Assembly: GCA_012520655.1 (NCBI GenBank)
Contig: JAAYNW010000085.1
Coordinates: 1-50,332 of the forward strand
Length of the DNA: 50,332 nt
Reading direction: 5' to 3'
Origin: Clostridiales bacterium
GTDB taxonomy: Bacteria > Bacillota > Clostridia > Lachnospirales > Lachnospiraceae
Position numbers and translations under genes: made by a program. Shown here piece by piece: positions 35,097 through 43,404 of this stretch. Each line of letters opens with the position of its first letter. Positions within the stretch are counted from its first letter, which is position 1. Under the pieces are notes generated by a model that was not told the origin of the DNA, ran no database searches, and was given only the letters and a program-made list of their open reading frames with translations.

Positions 35097-37049
35097 ATGA
35101 ATGAGAATTCAAAGGTGACGAAACGAAGGGAATGGGTGAAGAATGCGGCAATTATATTTTTGTCCGTAATGCTTGTGCTGACTTTCTTTTCCAATACGAT
35201 AATGAATTATTCCTTACCCGAAGTAGCGACGGAGTATGTACAGAGCGGAACGATTACTGCGAAGGTCAGAGGAACGGGGAACTTGGAAGCTACCGATCCT
35301 TACAATGTAGTGATAAAAGAGAGCAGGAAGATAGAAAGTGTAAATGTAAAGAATGGCGATACGGTAGAAAAAGATTCTGTACTTTTTTATTTGGAGGACG
35401 CGGAAAGCGAAGAATTAAAAACAGCGGAAAAAGAGTTGGAGGATTTACGTCTTGCATACTTAACCGGATTATTTTCCGGAGATATAACGAGTGATGTGAT
35501 AAGCAAAGTAGAGAATGGGAACACGGGAACATTGTCTTCCTATCAGGCACAGCTTGCAGAGGTTGACAGCAGGCTTACGGCAGCGAAAAACAGGCTGGAA
35601 ACTGCGACCTCCAACCAACAGAACGCACAAAACACTTTAAATAATTTAACTGGCCAAAAGAACTTAAACGATGCCGTGACAGTGGATACGAGCAGCGAAG
35701 AAAAGACAGTAAATTCGGCGACGGCTAATGTAAGCAACGCGGAAGCAGAGGTAACCAGAATCAAAAATGAAATAGCCGGCCTTCAAGCGAAGGTTGACGA
35801 AGCGGCAAAACTTCTTGGAACGATTACGACCGATGATAAAGGTAATGTTACCTATTCAGGAGGAATTGCAGAATATCAAAAGAAAAAAGCGGATGCAGAA
35901 GCTAATTTTGATGACGCTAAAACTCAGAAGGAAGCTGCGGAAAAAGCGCTTGCAGATGCTATAGCTACCGGTGACGCGAGTGCAATTGAAAATGCGCAGA
36001 AAATTTTTGATGAAATAAAGCTTCGTATTTATGATGTGGCCGAAAATCAATTAAATGTGGCAATAGGTGAATTAGATAATGCAAACAACATGTTGGCGGA
36101 GTATACCGACAAGGCAAAAAAACTTCAGGATTTAAAAAACAGTGATGCATTGGCGAAAGCGGAAAGTACTTTGGCAAGTGCAAAAGAAGCTTTGACGTCG
36201 GCACAGAATGCATTAAACAATAAGAAGGTGGATTCTCAAAACGTTGGTGCCAAAAATAATTTAAATACACAGATTGCGCAGGCAACAAACAATAAAACAA
36301 AATCGGATACTGAAGTTACTAATATTACAGCGGAGATAACTAAAATCCAGGAAGAAAAAGCAGCGCTTATAAAGGCTTTAACAGCAGAATTGAACCTTAG
36401 CTCAAAAAATACACAGATAGCCGAAAAAGAGGCGCAGATAGAAAGGTTAAAAGAGAAGTCGGTAGGAGCAACTGTAACGGCACCTGTAGCGGGAACAGTT
36501 ACTTCTATTAATCATGTTGCAGGAGAATCCACAAAACCTGAAGAAGTATTAGCGGTTATTCAGCCGGCAGGCAAAGGATTTACCCTTTCTTTCTCGGCAA
36601 CTACGGAGCAGGCGAAGAAGCTTTCGGTTGGTGACGTTGCGGAGATACAGAATTCTTGGTATTATGAAGATGTTAAAGCAACATTGGCATCCATCAAGCC
36701 CGACCCGAATGAGCCGGCGGCGAAGAAGCTTCTTACCTTTAATGTGGAAGGAGATGTACAAGCAGGACAATCCTTAAGTGTATCGGTCGGTCAGAAGAGT
36801 GCGGACTATGAGTTGGTAGTGCCTAACAGCGCTATTAGGGAAGATAAAAACGGAAAGTTTATTTTGATAGTGGAATCTAAGAGCAGCCCTCTTGGGAACA
36901 GATATATTGCATCGAGGGTAGATGTGGAAGTAGTTGCTTCCGATGATACGCATACGGCGATTTCTGCGGGTCTTTATGGTTACGAATATGTGATAACTAC
37001 ATCGACAAAGCCGGTAGAAGCGGGGAAACAGGTTCGCTTGGCGGATTAG
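35097..37049 (+). CDS. Membrane-fusion/HlyD-type adaptor with very long coiled coil
   Basis: A 650-residue protein anchored by one N-terminal helix (about 15-33). Residues about 45-105 give the first half of a lipoyl-like/beta-barrel region (GTITAKVRGTGNLEA, SVNVKNGDTVEKDSVLFYL). Residues about 105-455 are almost entirely Ala/Asn/Lys/Glu-rich heptad sequence, an alpha-helical hairpin several times longer than in typical YknX/MacA proteins. The second lipoyl half follows (ATVTAPVAGTVTSINHVAG, about 463-481), then beta-barrel and membrane-proximal parts. AGGAGG lies before ATG 35097, 14 bases after the permease. Such adaptors normally work with an exporter; here it sits in an importer-like cluster. 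Confidence 0.85.
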   Translation: MNENSKVTKRREWVKNAAIIFLSVMLVLTFFSNTIMNYSLPEVATEYVQSGTITAKVRGTGNLEATDPYNVVIKESRKIESVNVKNGDTVEKDSVLFYLEDAESEELKTAEKELEDLRLAYLTGLFSGDITSDVISKVENGNTGTLSSYQAQLAEVDSRLTAAKNRLETATSNQQNAQNTLNNLTGQKNLNDAVTVDTSSEEKTVNSATANVSNAEAEVTRIKNEIAGLQAKVDEAAKLLGTITTDDKGNVTYSGGIAEYQKKKADAEANFDDAKTQKEAAEKALADAIATGDASAIENAQKIFDEIKLRIYDVAENQLNVAIGELDNANNMLAEYTDKAKKLQDLKNSDALAKAESTLASAKEALTSAQNALNNKKVDSQNVGAKNNLNTQIAQATNNKTKSDTEVTNITAEITKIQEEKAALIKALTAELNLSSKNTQIAEKEAQIERLKEKSVGATVTAPVAGTVTSINHVAGESTKPEEVLAVIQPAGKGFTLSFSATTEQAKKLSVGDVAEIQNSWYYEDVKATLASIKPDPNEPAAKKLLTFNVEGDVQAGQSLSVSVGQKSADYELVVPNSAIREDKNGKFILIVESKSSPLGNRYIASRVDVEVVASDDTHTAISAGLYGYEYVITTSTKPVEAGKQVRLAD

Positions 37050-37077
37050 AGATAGCGGAGAGCGTGTTGGTTAATGT

Positions 37078-38157
37078 ATGAAAAACTTTTTTAGGAATTT
37101 TACGATAAAACAAATTATAATAGCTGTTGTCGTGGTCATATGCTTGTTCATATGGGGTGGATTTACTGTATTTGCAACGGTTAAGAAGCAAGAGCTGTTG
37201 GATCAGAACGCCGCAGACAGATGGTCTGCGGAAAATGATACGGCGCAGATAAGCTGTTTTTTTACCGAAGGAACAAAGGTAGATAAAAACAGTATAATGA
37301 CCTTTGAACATCAACTGGATGCAGTTCTGCGGGAATCCTCTATAACGTCGACTAATGAGAATGCGAGACTGTGGGCGGATGCATACAGTGCACAGGGGAA
37401 AGTAACGATAAAGAGCGGTAAATCATCTTTGGAATTGAATGCGGTAGGCATTGGCGGAGATTTTTTCATGTTTCATCCGGTACAGCTTATAAACGGCACG
37501 TATTTTTCGGGAAACGATTTAATGCATGATCGAATTATCATCGATGAAGATGCCGCATGGCAGTTATTCGGTTCCAATGATGTGACAGGAATGGAAGTTT
37601 ATATCGGCGGCGTTCCTCATTATATATGCGGAGTCATACGAAGAGCGGACGGCAGGATGCATGAAGCGGCAGGGCTGGATAAGACTTGTGCTTATATCTC
37701 CTATGAGACTTTAGAGGAACAGGGGAATATAGAGGGAATTAATACCTATGAAATTGTGATGCCCAATCCGGTCAGCGGCTTTGCATATGCTAAAGTAAAA
37801 GAGAAATTTGGAATTGATGAATTAGGTATGCAGGTAGTCGAGAATTCGGCCAGATACGGGTTCAAGTCTTTATTTACGGTAATTTCGGAATTCGGGACGC
37901 GTTCGATGAACTCATATGCTATCGGATATCCATATTGGGAAAATGTGGCACGCGGCTGGGAAGATATCTTTGCCATAATATTGATATTACAGATATTGTT
38001 TCTTTTCATTCCGGCCTGTATAATAATCATAACGTTAATTATCTTGTGGAAAAGAAAAGAATGGACATGGAGAGACGTTTGGCGGGCTTTACAGACATGG
38101 AAAGATAACGTGGCGAACCGGTTTCATAAAGAGAAAAATAAGTGGAAATATTTTTAA
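37078..38157 (+). CDS. Two-helix protein with MacB/FtsX-like core domain
   Basis: A 359-residue membrane protein. Helix 1 is at about 11-33, a large outer domain spans about 34-290, and one hydrophobic helix at about 296-325 is followed by a basic cytoplasmic tail. The outer domain resembles the MacB periplasmic core of ABC exporters (GIGGDFFMFHPVQLINGTYF, DRIIIDEDAAWQLFGSNDVTG, IGGVPHYICGVI). A working FtsX/MacB permease has four helices, so the last two are missing; the C-terminus is natural (stop TAA) and no remnant follows. It probably pairs with the adaptor encoded just upstream. No MacB/YknY ATPase is nearby. Start ATG 37078 follows GGAGAG. Confidence 0.7.
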   Translation: MKNFFRNFTIKQIIIAVVVVICLFIWGGFTVFATVKKQELLDQNAADRWSAENDTAQISCFFTEGTKVDKNSIMTFEHQLDAVLRESSITSTNENARLWADAYSAQGKVTIKSGKSSLELNAVGIGGDFFMFHPVQLINGTYFSGNDLMHDRIIIDEDAAWQLFGSNDVTGMEVYIGGVPHYICGVIRRADGRMHEAAGLDKTCAYISYETLEEQGNIEGINTYEIVMPNPVSGFAYAKVKEKFGIDELGMQVVENSARYGFKSLFTVISEFGTRSMNSYAIGYPYWENVARGWEDIFAIILILQILFLFIPACIIIITLIILWKRKEWTWRDVWRALQTWKDNVANRFHKEKNKWKYF

Positions 38158-38192
38158 GAAACTGCAATACCATTAAGAAGGAGGAGTCGGTT

Positions 38193-40436
38193 ATGAATAA
38201 AAAGATTATAGGTTTATTTGCGGGTATAATGGTATTGTCGCTTGCTGCCTGCGGGAAAGGCGAGGAAGAGGTTAAAAGTTCAAAAGAACATGTATATAAA
38301 GCGGAAGAGCTTACATTGGATGAGATAAAGGATAAAAATACGGTTTCTAATTTTATCCTGAGCGGAGAACGATTGTATGTAGTAGGGAATAATTGGCTTG
38401 ATAACGGAAGCGAGACCTATATTGTAAACAGGAAGCTAGATGGTTCAGACTCCACTACGACGACGATACCGCTTGAAGATAACCAATCGCTGAACAGTCT
38501 GACGGTGGATGAACAGGGGAATTATTATGGGATTTTAAATGAGTATTTTGAAGACTCCAGCGATCCGGAGAATTATGTTTGGGAGGATAATTATTATCTT
38601 GTTAAACTGGATGCCAAGGGAGGAGAAATATGGAAGCAACCTCTTAAGGGCGAGGAATCGGAGACTTACTATGGAATAAACTGGATGCGAATCTTAAGAG
38701 ATGGGCGTATTGCTGTCATGGATACGCAAGGAATTACGTTATTTGATTCGGAGGGACAGGTACAAAAGAAGATAAAGCAAGAGGAAGAATCTAATATAGG
38801 AGAAGTAATAGAATTAGAGGACGGAACTATTGTAGTAAATTGCTATAATCAGGAGAATGGTAAGTATTTGTTTAAAAAGCTGGATATTGAGACCGGCAAG
38901 CTTTCGGAAGAGTATGTTGTTCCCGGTAATTCCTCTATGTACAGTTACTTTCCGGGCGTTGGCTATGACCTGTTGCTTGTCAGCAATTCGGGAATCAGCG
39001 GTTATAATTTGGGAGATGAAAGCGTTACGGAATTGATGAATTATATAGATTCCGACTTAAATGCTTCTTATATTTATAACATTGTGCCTGTTAGCGACAA
39101 AGAATTTTACGGCATGATAAATGATAATCTTACGGGATATTCTACCCTGATGAAGTTTACGAAGGTGGAACCGAAGGATGTAGTGGATAAGAAGGTTCTT
39201 ACACTTGGATGCAACGGAATCAATTGGGATGTACGCAATCAAGTTGTAAAGTTTAATAAAGCAAATGATCAGTACCGTATCAAGATTAAAGACTATTCCG
39301 AGTATAATACCGAAGAAGATTATACCGTGGGTATTACGAAATTAAATACGGATATCGCTTCCGGCAATGTGCCGGATATCCTCATATTGGATAATAATCT
39401 TCCGACGGAGAGTTATATTTCAAAAGGATTGTTTGAAGACTTATATACCTATATCGATAAAGATGAAGAACTGAACCGGGCAGATTATTTCCAGAATGTT
39501 CTAAAGGCATACGAGACAAATGGTAAACTGTATCAGTTAGTTCCGAGTTTTTCAGTGTTTACTGTTGTAGCAAAAACTGCAGATGTCGGAACAGAGACTG
39601 GTTGGTCGTTGGAGGATTTGAATGCGGTCATGGCGTCGAAACCGGAGGGGACCGAAGTATTTGCCAATGAGACAAGAGGAAGTGTACTTAATTACAGCAT
39701 CCAGATGTCAGGCAGACAATTTATCGACTGGGAGACCGGAGAATGTAAGTTTAACTCGGATGCTTTTATATCGTTGCTGGAGTTCCTGAAACAATTTCCG
39801 GAGCAGTATGATGATTCATACTATACGGATGAGTTTTGGAGGGATTATGATAGCTTGTGGAGAGACGGAAAGGTGTTGCTCAGCATATCCTATATGGATA
39901 GCTTCTCTTCTTACAATTATATGAAAAAGGGAACTTTCGGAGAAGATATTACCTTTAAAGGATTTCCGGCTGAAGACAGAAACGGTTCGGCAATCATGCC
40001 TAATCTTGACCTTGTCATGTCATCAAAATCGAAGAATAAAGATGGTGTATGGCAGTTTATAAGATATTTTTTGACGGATGAATATCAAAATACTCTCGAA
40101 TACGGATGGCCATTGAGTATGAAGCGCATTGATGCTCTTGCGGAAAAAGCAAAGCAGAGAGAAAGCTATGAAGATGAGAACGGACAGATAGTGGAATACG
40201 ATCAAACCTATTATGTAGGTGGAGTTGAAGTGACGATTTCTCCTATGACTCAGGATGAAGTTGATGATGTGCTGGCTTTTATAAATACGGTAGATCAGCC
40301 TTATTCTTATGATGAAAATCTTATCAATATCATATCCGAAGAGTCGGCACCTTATTTCTCGGGGCAAAAGAGCGCTAAAGATGTGGCGGATATTATACAG
40401 AGCAGAGTACAAATATATGTGAATGAAAACAGATAA
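38193..40436 (+). CDS. Propeller-like/solute-binding lipoprotein, paralogue 3
   Basis: A 747-residue third paralogue, with lipobox LAAC and Cys20. The N-terminal ~330 residues show propeller-like strand repeats (VDEQGNYYGILNEY, DAKGGEIWKQPLKG, FDSEGQVQKKI). The solute-binding half starts near 340 (TLGCNGINWDVRNQVVKFNK, DIASGNVPDILIL, ETNGKLYQLVPSF, DGKVLLSISYMD). Its last 20 residues (SAKDVADIIQSRVQIYVNE and on) are identical to paralogue 1, closer than the rest of the protein. AAGGAGGAG upstream fixes ATG 38193. Last gene of the cluster; it is separated from the permeases by the adaptor and MacB-like genes. Confidence 0.85.
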   Translation: MNKKIIGLFAGIMVLSLAACGKGEEEVKSSKEHVYKAEELTLDEIKDKNTVSNFILSGERLYVVGNNWLDNGSETYIVNRKLDGSDSTTTTIPLEDNQSLNSLTVDEQGNYYGILNEYFEDSSDPENYVWEDNYYLVKLDAKGGEIWKQPLKGEESETYYGINWMRILRDGRIAVMDTQGITLFDSEGQVQKKIKQEEESNIGEVIELEDGTIVVNCYNQENGKYLFKKLDIETGKLSEEYVVPGNSSMYSYFPGVGYDLLLVSNSGISGYNLGDESVTELMNYIDSDLNASYIYNIVPVSDKEFYGMINDNLTGYSTLMKFTKVEPKDVVDKKVLTLGCNGINWDVRNQVVKFNKANDQYRIKIKDYSEYNTEEDYTVGITKLNTDIASGNVPDILILDNNLPTESYISKGLFEDLYTYIDKDEELNRADYFQNVLKAYETNGKLYQLVPSFSVFTVVAKTADVGTETGWSLEDLNAVMASKPEGTEVFANETRGSVLNYSIQMSGRQFIDWETGECKFNSDAFISLLEFLKQFPEQYDDSYYTDEFWRDYDSLWRDGKVLLSISYMDSFSSYNYMKKGTFGEDITFKGFPAEDRNGSAIMPNLDLVMSSKSKNKDGVWQFIRYFLTDEYQNTLEYGWPLSMKRIDALAEKAKQRESYEDENGQIVEYDQTYYVGGVEVTISPMTQDEVDDVLAFINTVDQPYSYDENLINIISEESAPYFSGQKSAKDVADIIQSRVQIYVNENR

Positions 40437-40468
40437 ATAGTTATTTATAACATGCTGCGGAGAAACAT

Positions 40469-42250
40469 ATGAAGATTCAGGAATATTTGCAGAATAAGAA
40501 AATAATATGTGACGGTGCTTTTGGGACTTATTTTGCCGCTCTCGTTGAGGAAGATATACTTCCGGAGAAAGCGAATACCCAGTCTCCAGAGGTTGTGAAA
40601 AAGATTCACAGCGGTTATCTGGATGCAGGAGCAGTGCTTCTTAGAACCAATACCTTTGCGTCTAATAGAGTAAGTCTCCAGTGCGGCGAAGAGTATCTTG
40701 TAAAAAATATACGCGCGGCGTGGAAGAATGCTTCGGATGCTGCCATAGCATGCGGAAAAGAGCTTGGCAAAGATTGCTTCATAGCCGGAGATATCGGGCC
40801 GATTCCGGGAAGCGTCGGTATGCAGGAGGAAGAGACATATAAAGAATATAAACTCATCTGCGATACATTTATTGCGGAAGGGGCGGATATTCTTGTGTTT
40901 GAAACCTTCATGGATATAGAAAGAATACTTCCTGTAATAAAGGCGATAAAAGCGGAGAAGGAAATATTTATTATCGTGCAGTTTTGCGTGAATCAGCGTG
41001 GCTACAGCAATGCAGGAATCAGCGCAAGAAGGTTGATTCAGGAAGCGGGAAGAGTTGCCGAGATAGATGCGGTAGGACTGAATTGTGGTGTCGGCCCGAG
41101 GCATTTATATGGAATTTTGGATAAAATTGATTTCCCGGAAGGGAAATATATAACAGCATTACCTAATGCGGGATATCCCAAATTAATAAAGAACCGTATG
41201 ATTTTCATGGACAATGCGGAATATTTTACGCGCAAGATGAATGAGATTTCTCGAAGAGGTGCAGATATTCTGGGCGGTTGCTGCGGTACGACCCCGGAAT
41301 ATATCCGCCTGATAAAGGAAAGCATCAGCCTTTTCCAAGGGAAGAGAGAAGCTTCCGGACACGCAATAAAAGAAGTAAGGATAAAACCCAAGGATAGCAG
41401 TTTCTGGAGAAATAAACAGCAGGGAGAAAAGTTGATTGCGGTGGAGATATCCCCCCCGCCGGGAGCCGATGACGAAAAAGTGATGGAGGCTGCTTTTCGC
41501 CTCAAGGATAACAAGGCGGATGTTATTACATTTCCCGATTCTCCTTCAGGAAGAACACGTGCGGATTCCATACTTATGAGCATGAAAGTGGCGCAGGAAA
41601 CAGGTCTCTGTGTGATGCCCCACATCTGTTGCAGAGACAAGAATGCGATTGCAATGCGTTCTCAGTTATTGGGCGCCTATATCAATGGGATAAGGAATAT
41701 GCTGGTTGTTACAGGAGATCCGGTGCCGACGCTGATTAGGCAGGAAGTGAAAAGTGTATTTAATTTCGATTCCGTAGGATTGATGAAAATTATCAGCGAG
41801 CTGAATCAGGAAGAATTTGTTGAGGATCCTATTGTATTCGGCGGTGCCTTGAATCATAACAGGCCGAATCTCGAGGTTGAAGTGGGAAGAGTAAGGAAGA
41901 AGATGGCGCAGGGAGCCGGTTTTTTTCTGACGCAACCCGTTTTTACGATAGAAGAAGCTAATAAGCTGTGCTATATTAAGCAACAGACTAATGCGAGAAT
42001 ACTCTGCGGTATTATGCCCCTTGTAAGTCTAAGGAATGCCCAGTTCATTAAAAATGAGATGGCCGGTATTAACGTAACGGAAGCAGTGATTGCCCGTTTC
42101 CTGCCGGAGATGACAAGGGAAGAAGGAGAAAATGTCGGTATAGAAATCGCTAAAAATGTCATAGATTTTACAGAGGATTTTGTGGATGGGTATTATTTTT
42201 CCATACCGTTTAACAGAGTATATTTGTTGGAAAAAATACTTAAAGAGTAA
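40469..42250 (+). CDS. yitJ: Homocysteine S-methyltransferase / methylene-THF reductase fusion
   Basis: A 593-residue bifunctional enzyme. Residues 1-~285 are the homocysteine-binding barrel (ICDGAFGTYFA, then zinc cysteines in LNCGVGP and GGCCGTTPEYI). Residues about 310-593 are a MetF-like FAD barrel (AVEISPPPGADDEKVMEAA, DVITFPDSPSG, NMLVVTGDP, GAGFFLTQPVF). The fusion reduces methylene-THF to methyl-THF and carries the methionine-synthase N-terminal module. In Clostridia the latter often works with separate cobalamin subunits. Start ATG 40469 follows GCGGAGAAAC. It is not in a visible operon, and the 32-base gap upstream leaves no room for an S-box riboswitch; it is probably read through from the SBP cluster. 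The yitJ symbol is by family. Confidence 0.93.
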   Translation: MKIQEYLQNKKIICDGAFGTYFAALVEEDILPEKANTQSPEVVKKIHSGYLDAGAVLLRTNTFASNRVSLQCGEEYLVKNIRAAWKNASDAAIACGKELGKDCFIAGDIGPIPGSVGMQEEETYKEYKLICDTFIAEGADILVFETFMDIERILPVIKAIKAEKEIFIIVQFCVNQRGYSNAGISARRLIQEAGRVAEIDAVGLNCGVGPRHLYGILDKIDFPEGKYITALPNAGYPKLIKNRMIFMDNAEYFTRKMNEISRRGADILGGCCGTTPEYIRLIKESISLFQGKREASGHAIKEVRIKPKDSSFWRNKQQGEKLIAVEISPPPGADDEKVMEAAFRLKDNKADVITFPDSPSGRTRADSILMSMKVAQETGLCVMPHICCRDKNAIAMRSQLLGAYINGIRNMLVVTGDPVPTLIRQEVKSVFNFDSVGLMKIISELNQEEFVEDPIVFGGALNHNRPNLEVEVGRVRKKMAQGAGFFLTQPVFTIEEANKLCYIKQQTNARILCGIMPLVSLRNAQFIKNEMAGINVTEAVIARFLPEMTREEGENVGIEIAKNVIDFTEDFVDGYYFSIPFNRVYLLEKILKE

Positions 42251-42346
42251 AAAATTTCAAAAAAGGACTGTACAAAATAAATTGAAACTAGTAAAATAGT
42301 AATGTTCAAAAATTGAAGAATAGAATCAGGAAAGAGGTTCACTTGA

Positions 42347-42583
42347 ATGAAAAGCTTTAAAATTAAACTGCAATCCATTGAGGACGTTAAGAAATTTGTC
42401 AATATAATGGCGCAGTTTAATGGGTATTTTGATTTGGTTTCCGGCAAATATATTGTAGATGCGAAGTCTGTAATGGGAATCTTCAGCATGGATTTATCCA
42501 AAGCGTTGGAACTCCGCATTTTGGAAACGAATGAGCAGGAAAGTGTAATTAAGGAAGCACTCAAACAGTATATAGTGGAATAG
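42347..42583 (+). CDS. HPr-like protein lacking the catalytic histidine
   Basis: A 78-residue HPr-fold protein. Around the usual regulatory serine it matches Gram-positive HPr (VDAKSVMGIFSMDLSKAL, Ser41 equivalent to Ser46). Where His15 should be (HARPA) it reads EDVKKFVNIMA, so it cannot carry phosphate from Enzyme I. This is the same logic as the catabolite-repression protein Crh of Bacillus, which keeps Ser46 but has lost His15, although it is not a close Crh relative. It could be phosphorylated by HPr kinase and act in carbon catabolite signalling. GAAAGAGG precedes ATG 42347. The gene ends 8 bases before tRNA-Gly and is probably cotranscribed with it. Confidence 0.85.
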   Translation: MKSFKIKLQSIEDVKKFVNIMAQFNGYFDLVSGKYIVDAKSVMGIFSMDLSKALELRILETNEQESVIKEALKQYIVE

Positions 42584-42591
42584 TAATTCTT

Positions 42592-42662
42592 GCAGATATG
42601 GTTCATCGGTAGAACGCCGGCTTCCCAAGCCGGAGAGACGGGTTCGACTCCCGCTATCTGCT
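42592..42662 (+). tRNA. tRNA-Gly (anticodon CCC)
   Basis: Acceptor stem GCAGATA (42592-42598) pairs with TATCTGC (42655-42661), discriminator T at 42662. The anticodon stem CCGGC/GCCGG encloses loop TTCCCAA, anticodon CCC. The T-arm GGGTTCGACTCCC is perfect. Length 71, no encoded CCA. A run of six T residues begins at 42662. Confidence 0.95.
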
Positions 42663-42739
42663 TTTTTATTATCCGTTATAGACGGCACATTAGAGGTGTT
42701 TAAATGACAACGAAAGCGTGATAAAAACGAATTTTACAG

Positions 42740-42789
42740 GGAAGGATATAAGAGCTTATAGAAACAGTAAGCCAATATCCTTCCTTTTA
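42740..42789 (+). terminator. Terminator downstream of tRNA-Gly
   Basis: GGAAGGATAT (42740-42749) pairs with ATATCCTTCC (to 42784), with an inner GCTTAT/GTAAGC pairing, followed by TTTT. It separates the tRNA unit from the MarR operon. Confidence 0.8.
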
Positions 42790-42824
42790 TAATATTCGTT
42801 TATATTTTTTTAATTGTTTTTTTA

Positions 42825-42853
42825 TTGAAAGGGAAGAAGAACAATAGTATTAT
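42825..42853 (+). promoter_or_regulatory. Promoter of the MarR-ABC exporter operon
   Basis: TTGAAA (42825-42830) and TATTAT (42848-42853), 17-bp spacer. Downstream, the palindrome AATAATTATT (42881-42890) lies between the start site and the coding region and could be where the MarR protein binds; this part is weak. Confidence 0.6.
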
Positions 42854-42924
42854 AGAATATGTTAAATACATAACGAGGTTAATAATTATTTGTGTTAAGT
42901 GTTTATGAGGCAGGGAGCAATCTT

Positions 42925-43404
42925 ATGGGATGTGAGGAAAAAATGAATCTGAATAAAATACAGGAGGAGCTTATAAGTACTGTCAGGCGATTTGAAAAGC
43001 TGAAATATGAAATCCTGTTTCATGATATATCCAGACGGGAATATGATATGCTGACGGTGATGGAACGCTATCTGAAGGAAAATGATGAAAGAAAAGGAAT
43101 GTATGTCTGGGAGCTTGCAAAAGCACTTCATATATCTTCACCTGCGGTTTCAAAAATGATAAGAGCCCTGGAAGAACGAGGCTATGTAGAACGTGACGTG
43201 GATAAGGAGGACAGAAGGAACACATATGTATATATGACTGATATAGGGAAGGAATCGAGAGCACAGAATAAGAAAAAGATAGATGCGCTTATGAAAAAAG
43301 TCCTTATATGTATGGGCGAAAAAAATATGAAAGAATTTATCATGTTATGCAATTTATTAGAGGATATTATAGAAGAGGAGTTAAAAGGAGAAGGTCATGT
43401 TTAA
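42925..43404 (+). CDS. MarR-family transcriptional regulator
   Basis: A 159-residue winged-helix regulator: LTVMERYLKEN, the recognition helix ISSPAVSKMIRALEERGYVER and the wing DKEDRRNTYVYMTDIGKE are standard MarR features. Two starts are plausible: ATG 42925 with AGGGAG 7 bases upstream, and ATG 42943 with GAGG 5 bases upstream; the open frame reaches back to 42892. The stop codon overlaps the first exporter gene by 8 bases, which points to control of that exporter, probably by release on binding a toxic or drug-like ligand. Confidence 0.88.
   Translation: MGCEEKMNLNKIQEELISTVRRFEKLKYEILFHDISRREYDMLTVMERYLKENDERKGMYVWELAKALHISSPAVSKMIRALEERGYVERDVDKEDRRNTYVYMTDIGKESRAQNKKKIDALMKKVLICMGEKNMKEFIMLCNLLEDIIEEELKGEGHV

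Noticed and set aside
40437..40468. S-box (SAM) or T-box control of the methionine enzyme
   Set aside because: Only 32 bases separate it from the upstream gene, too short for any such riboswitch.
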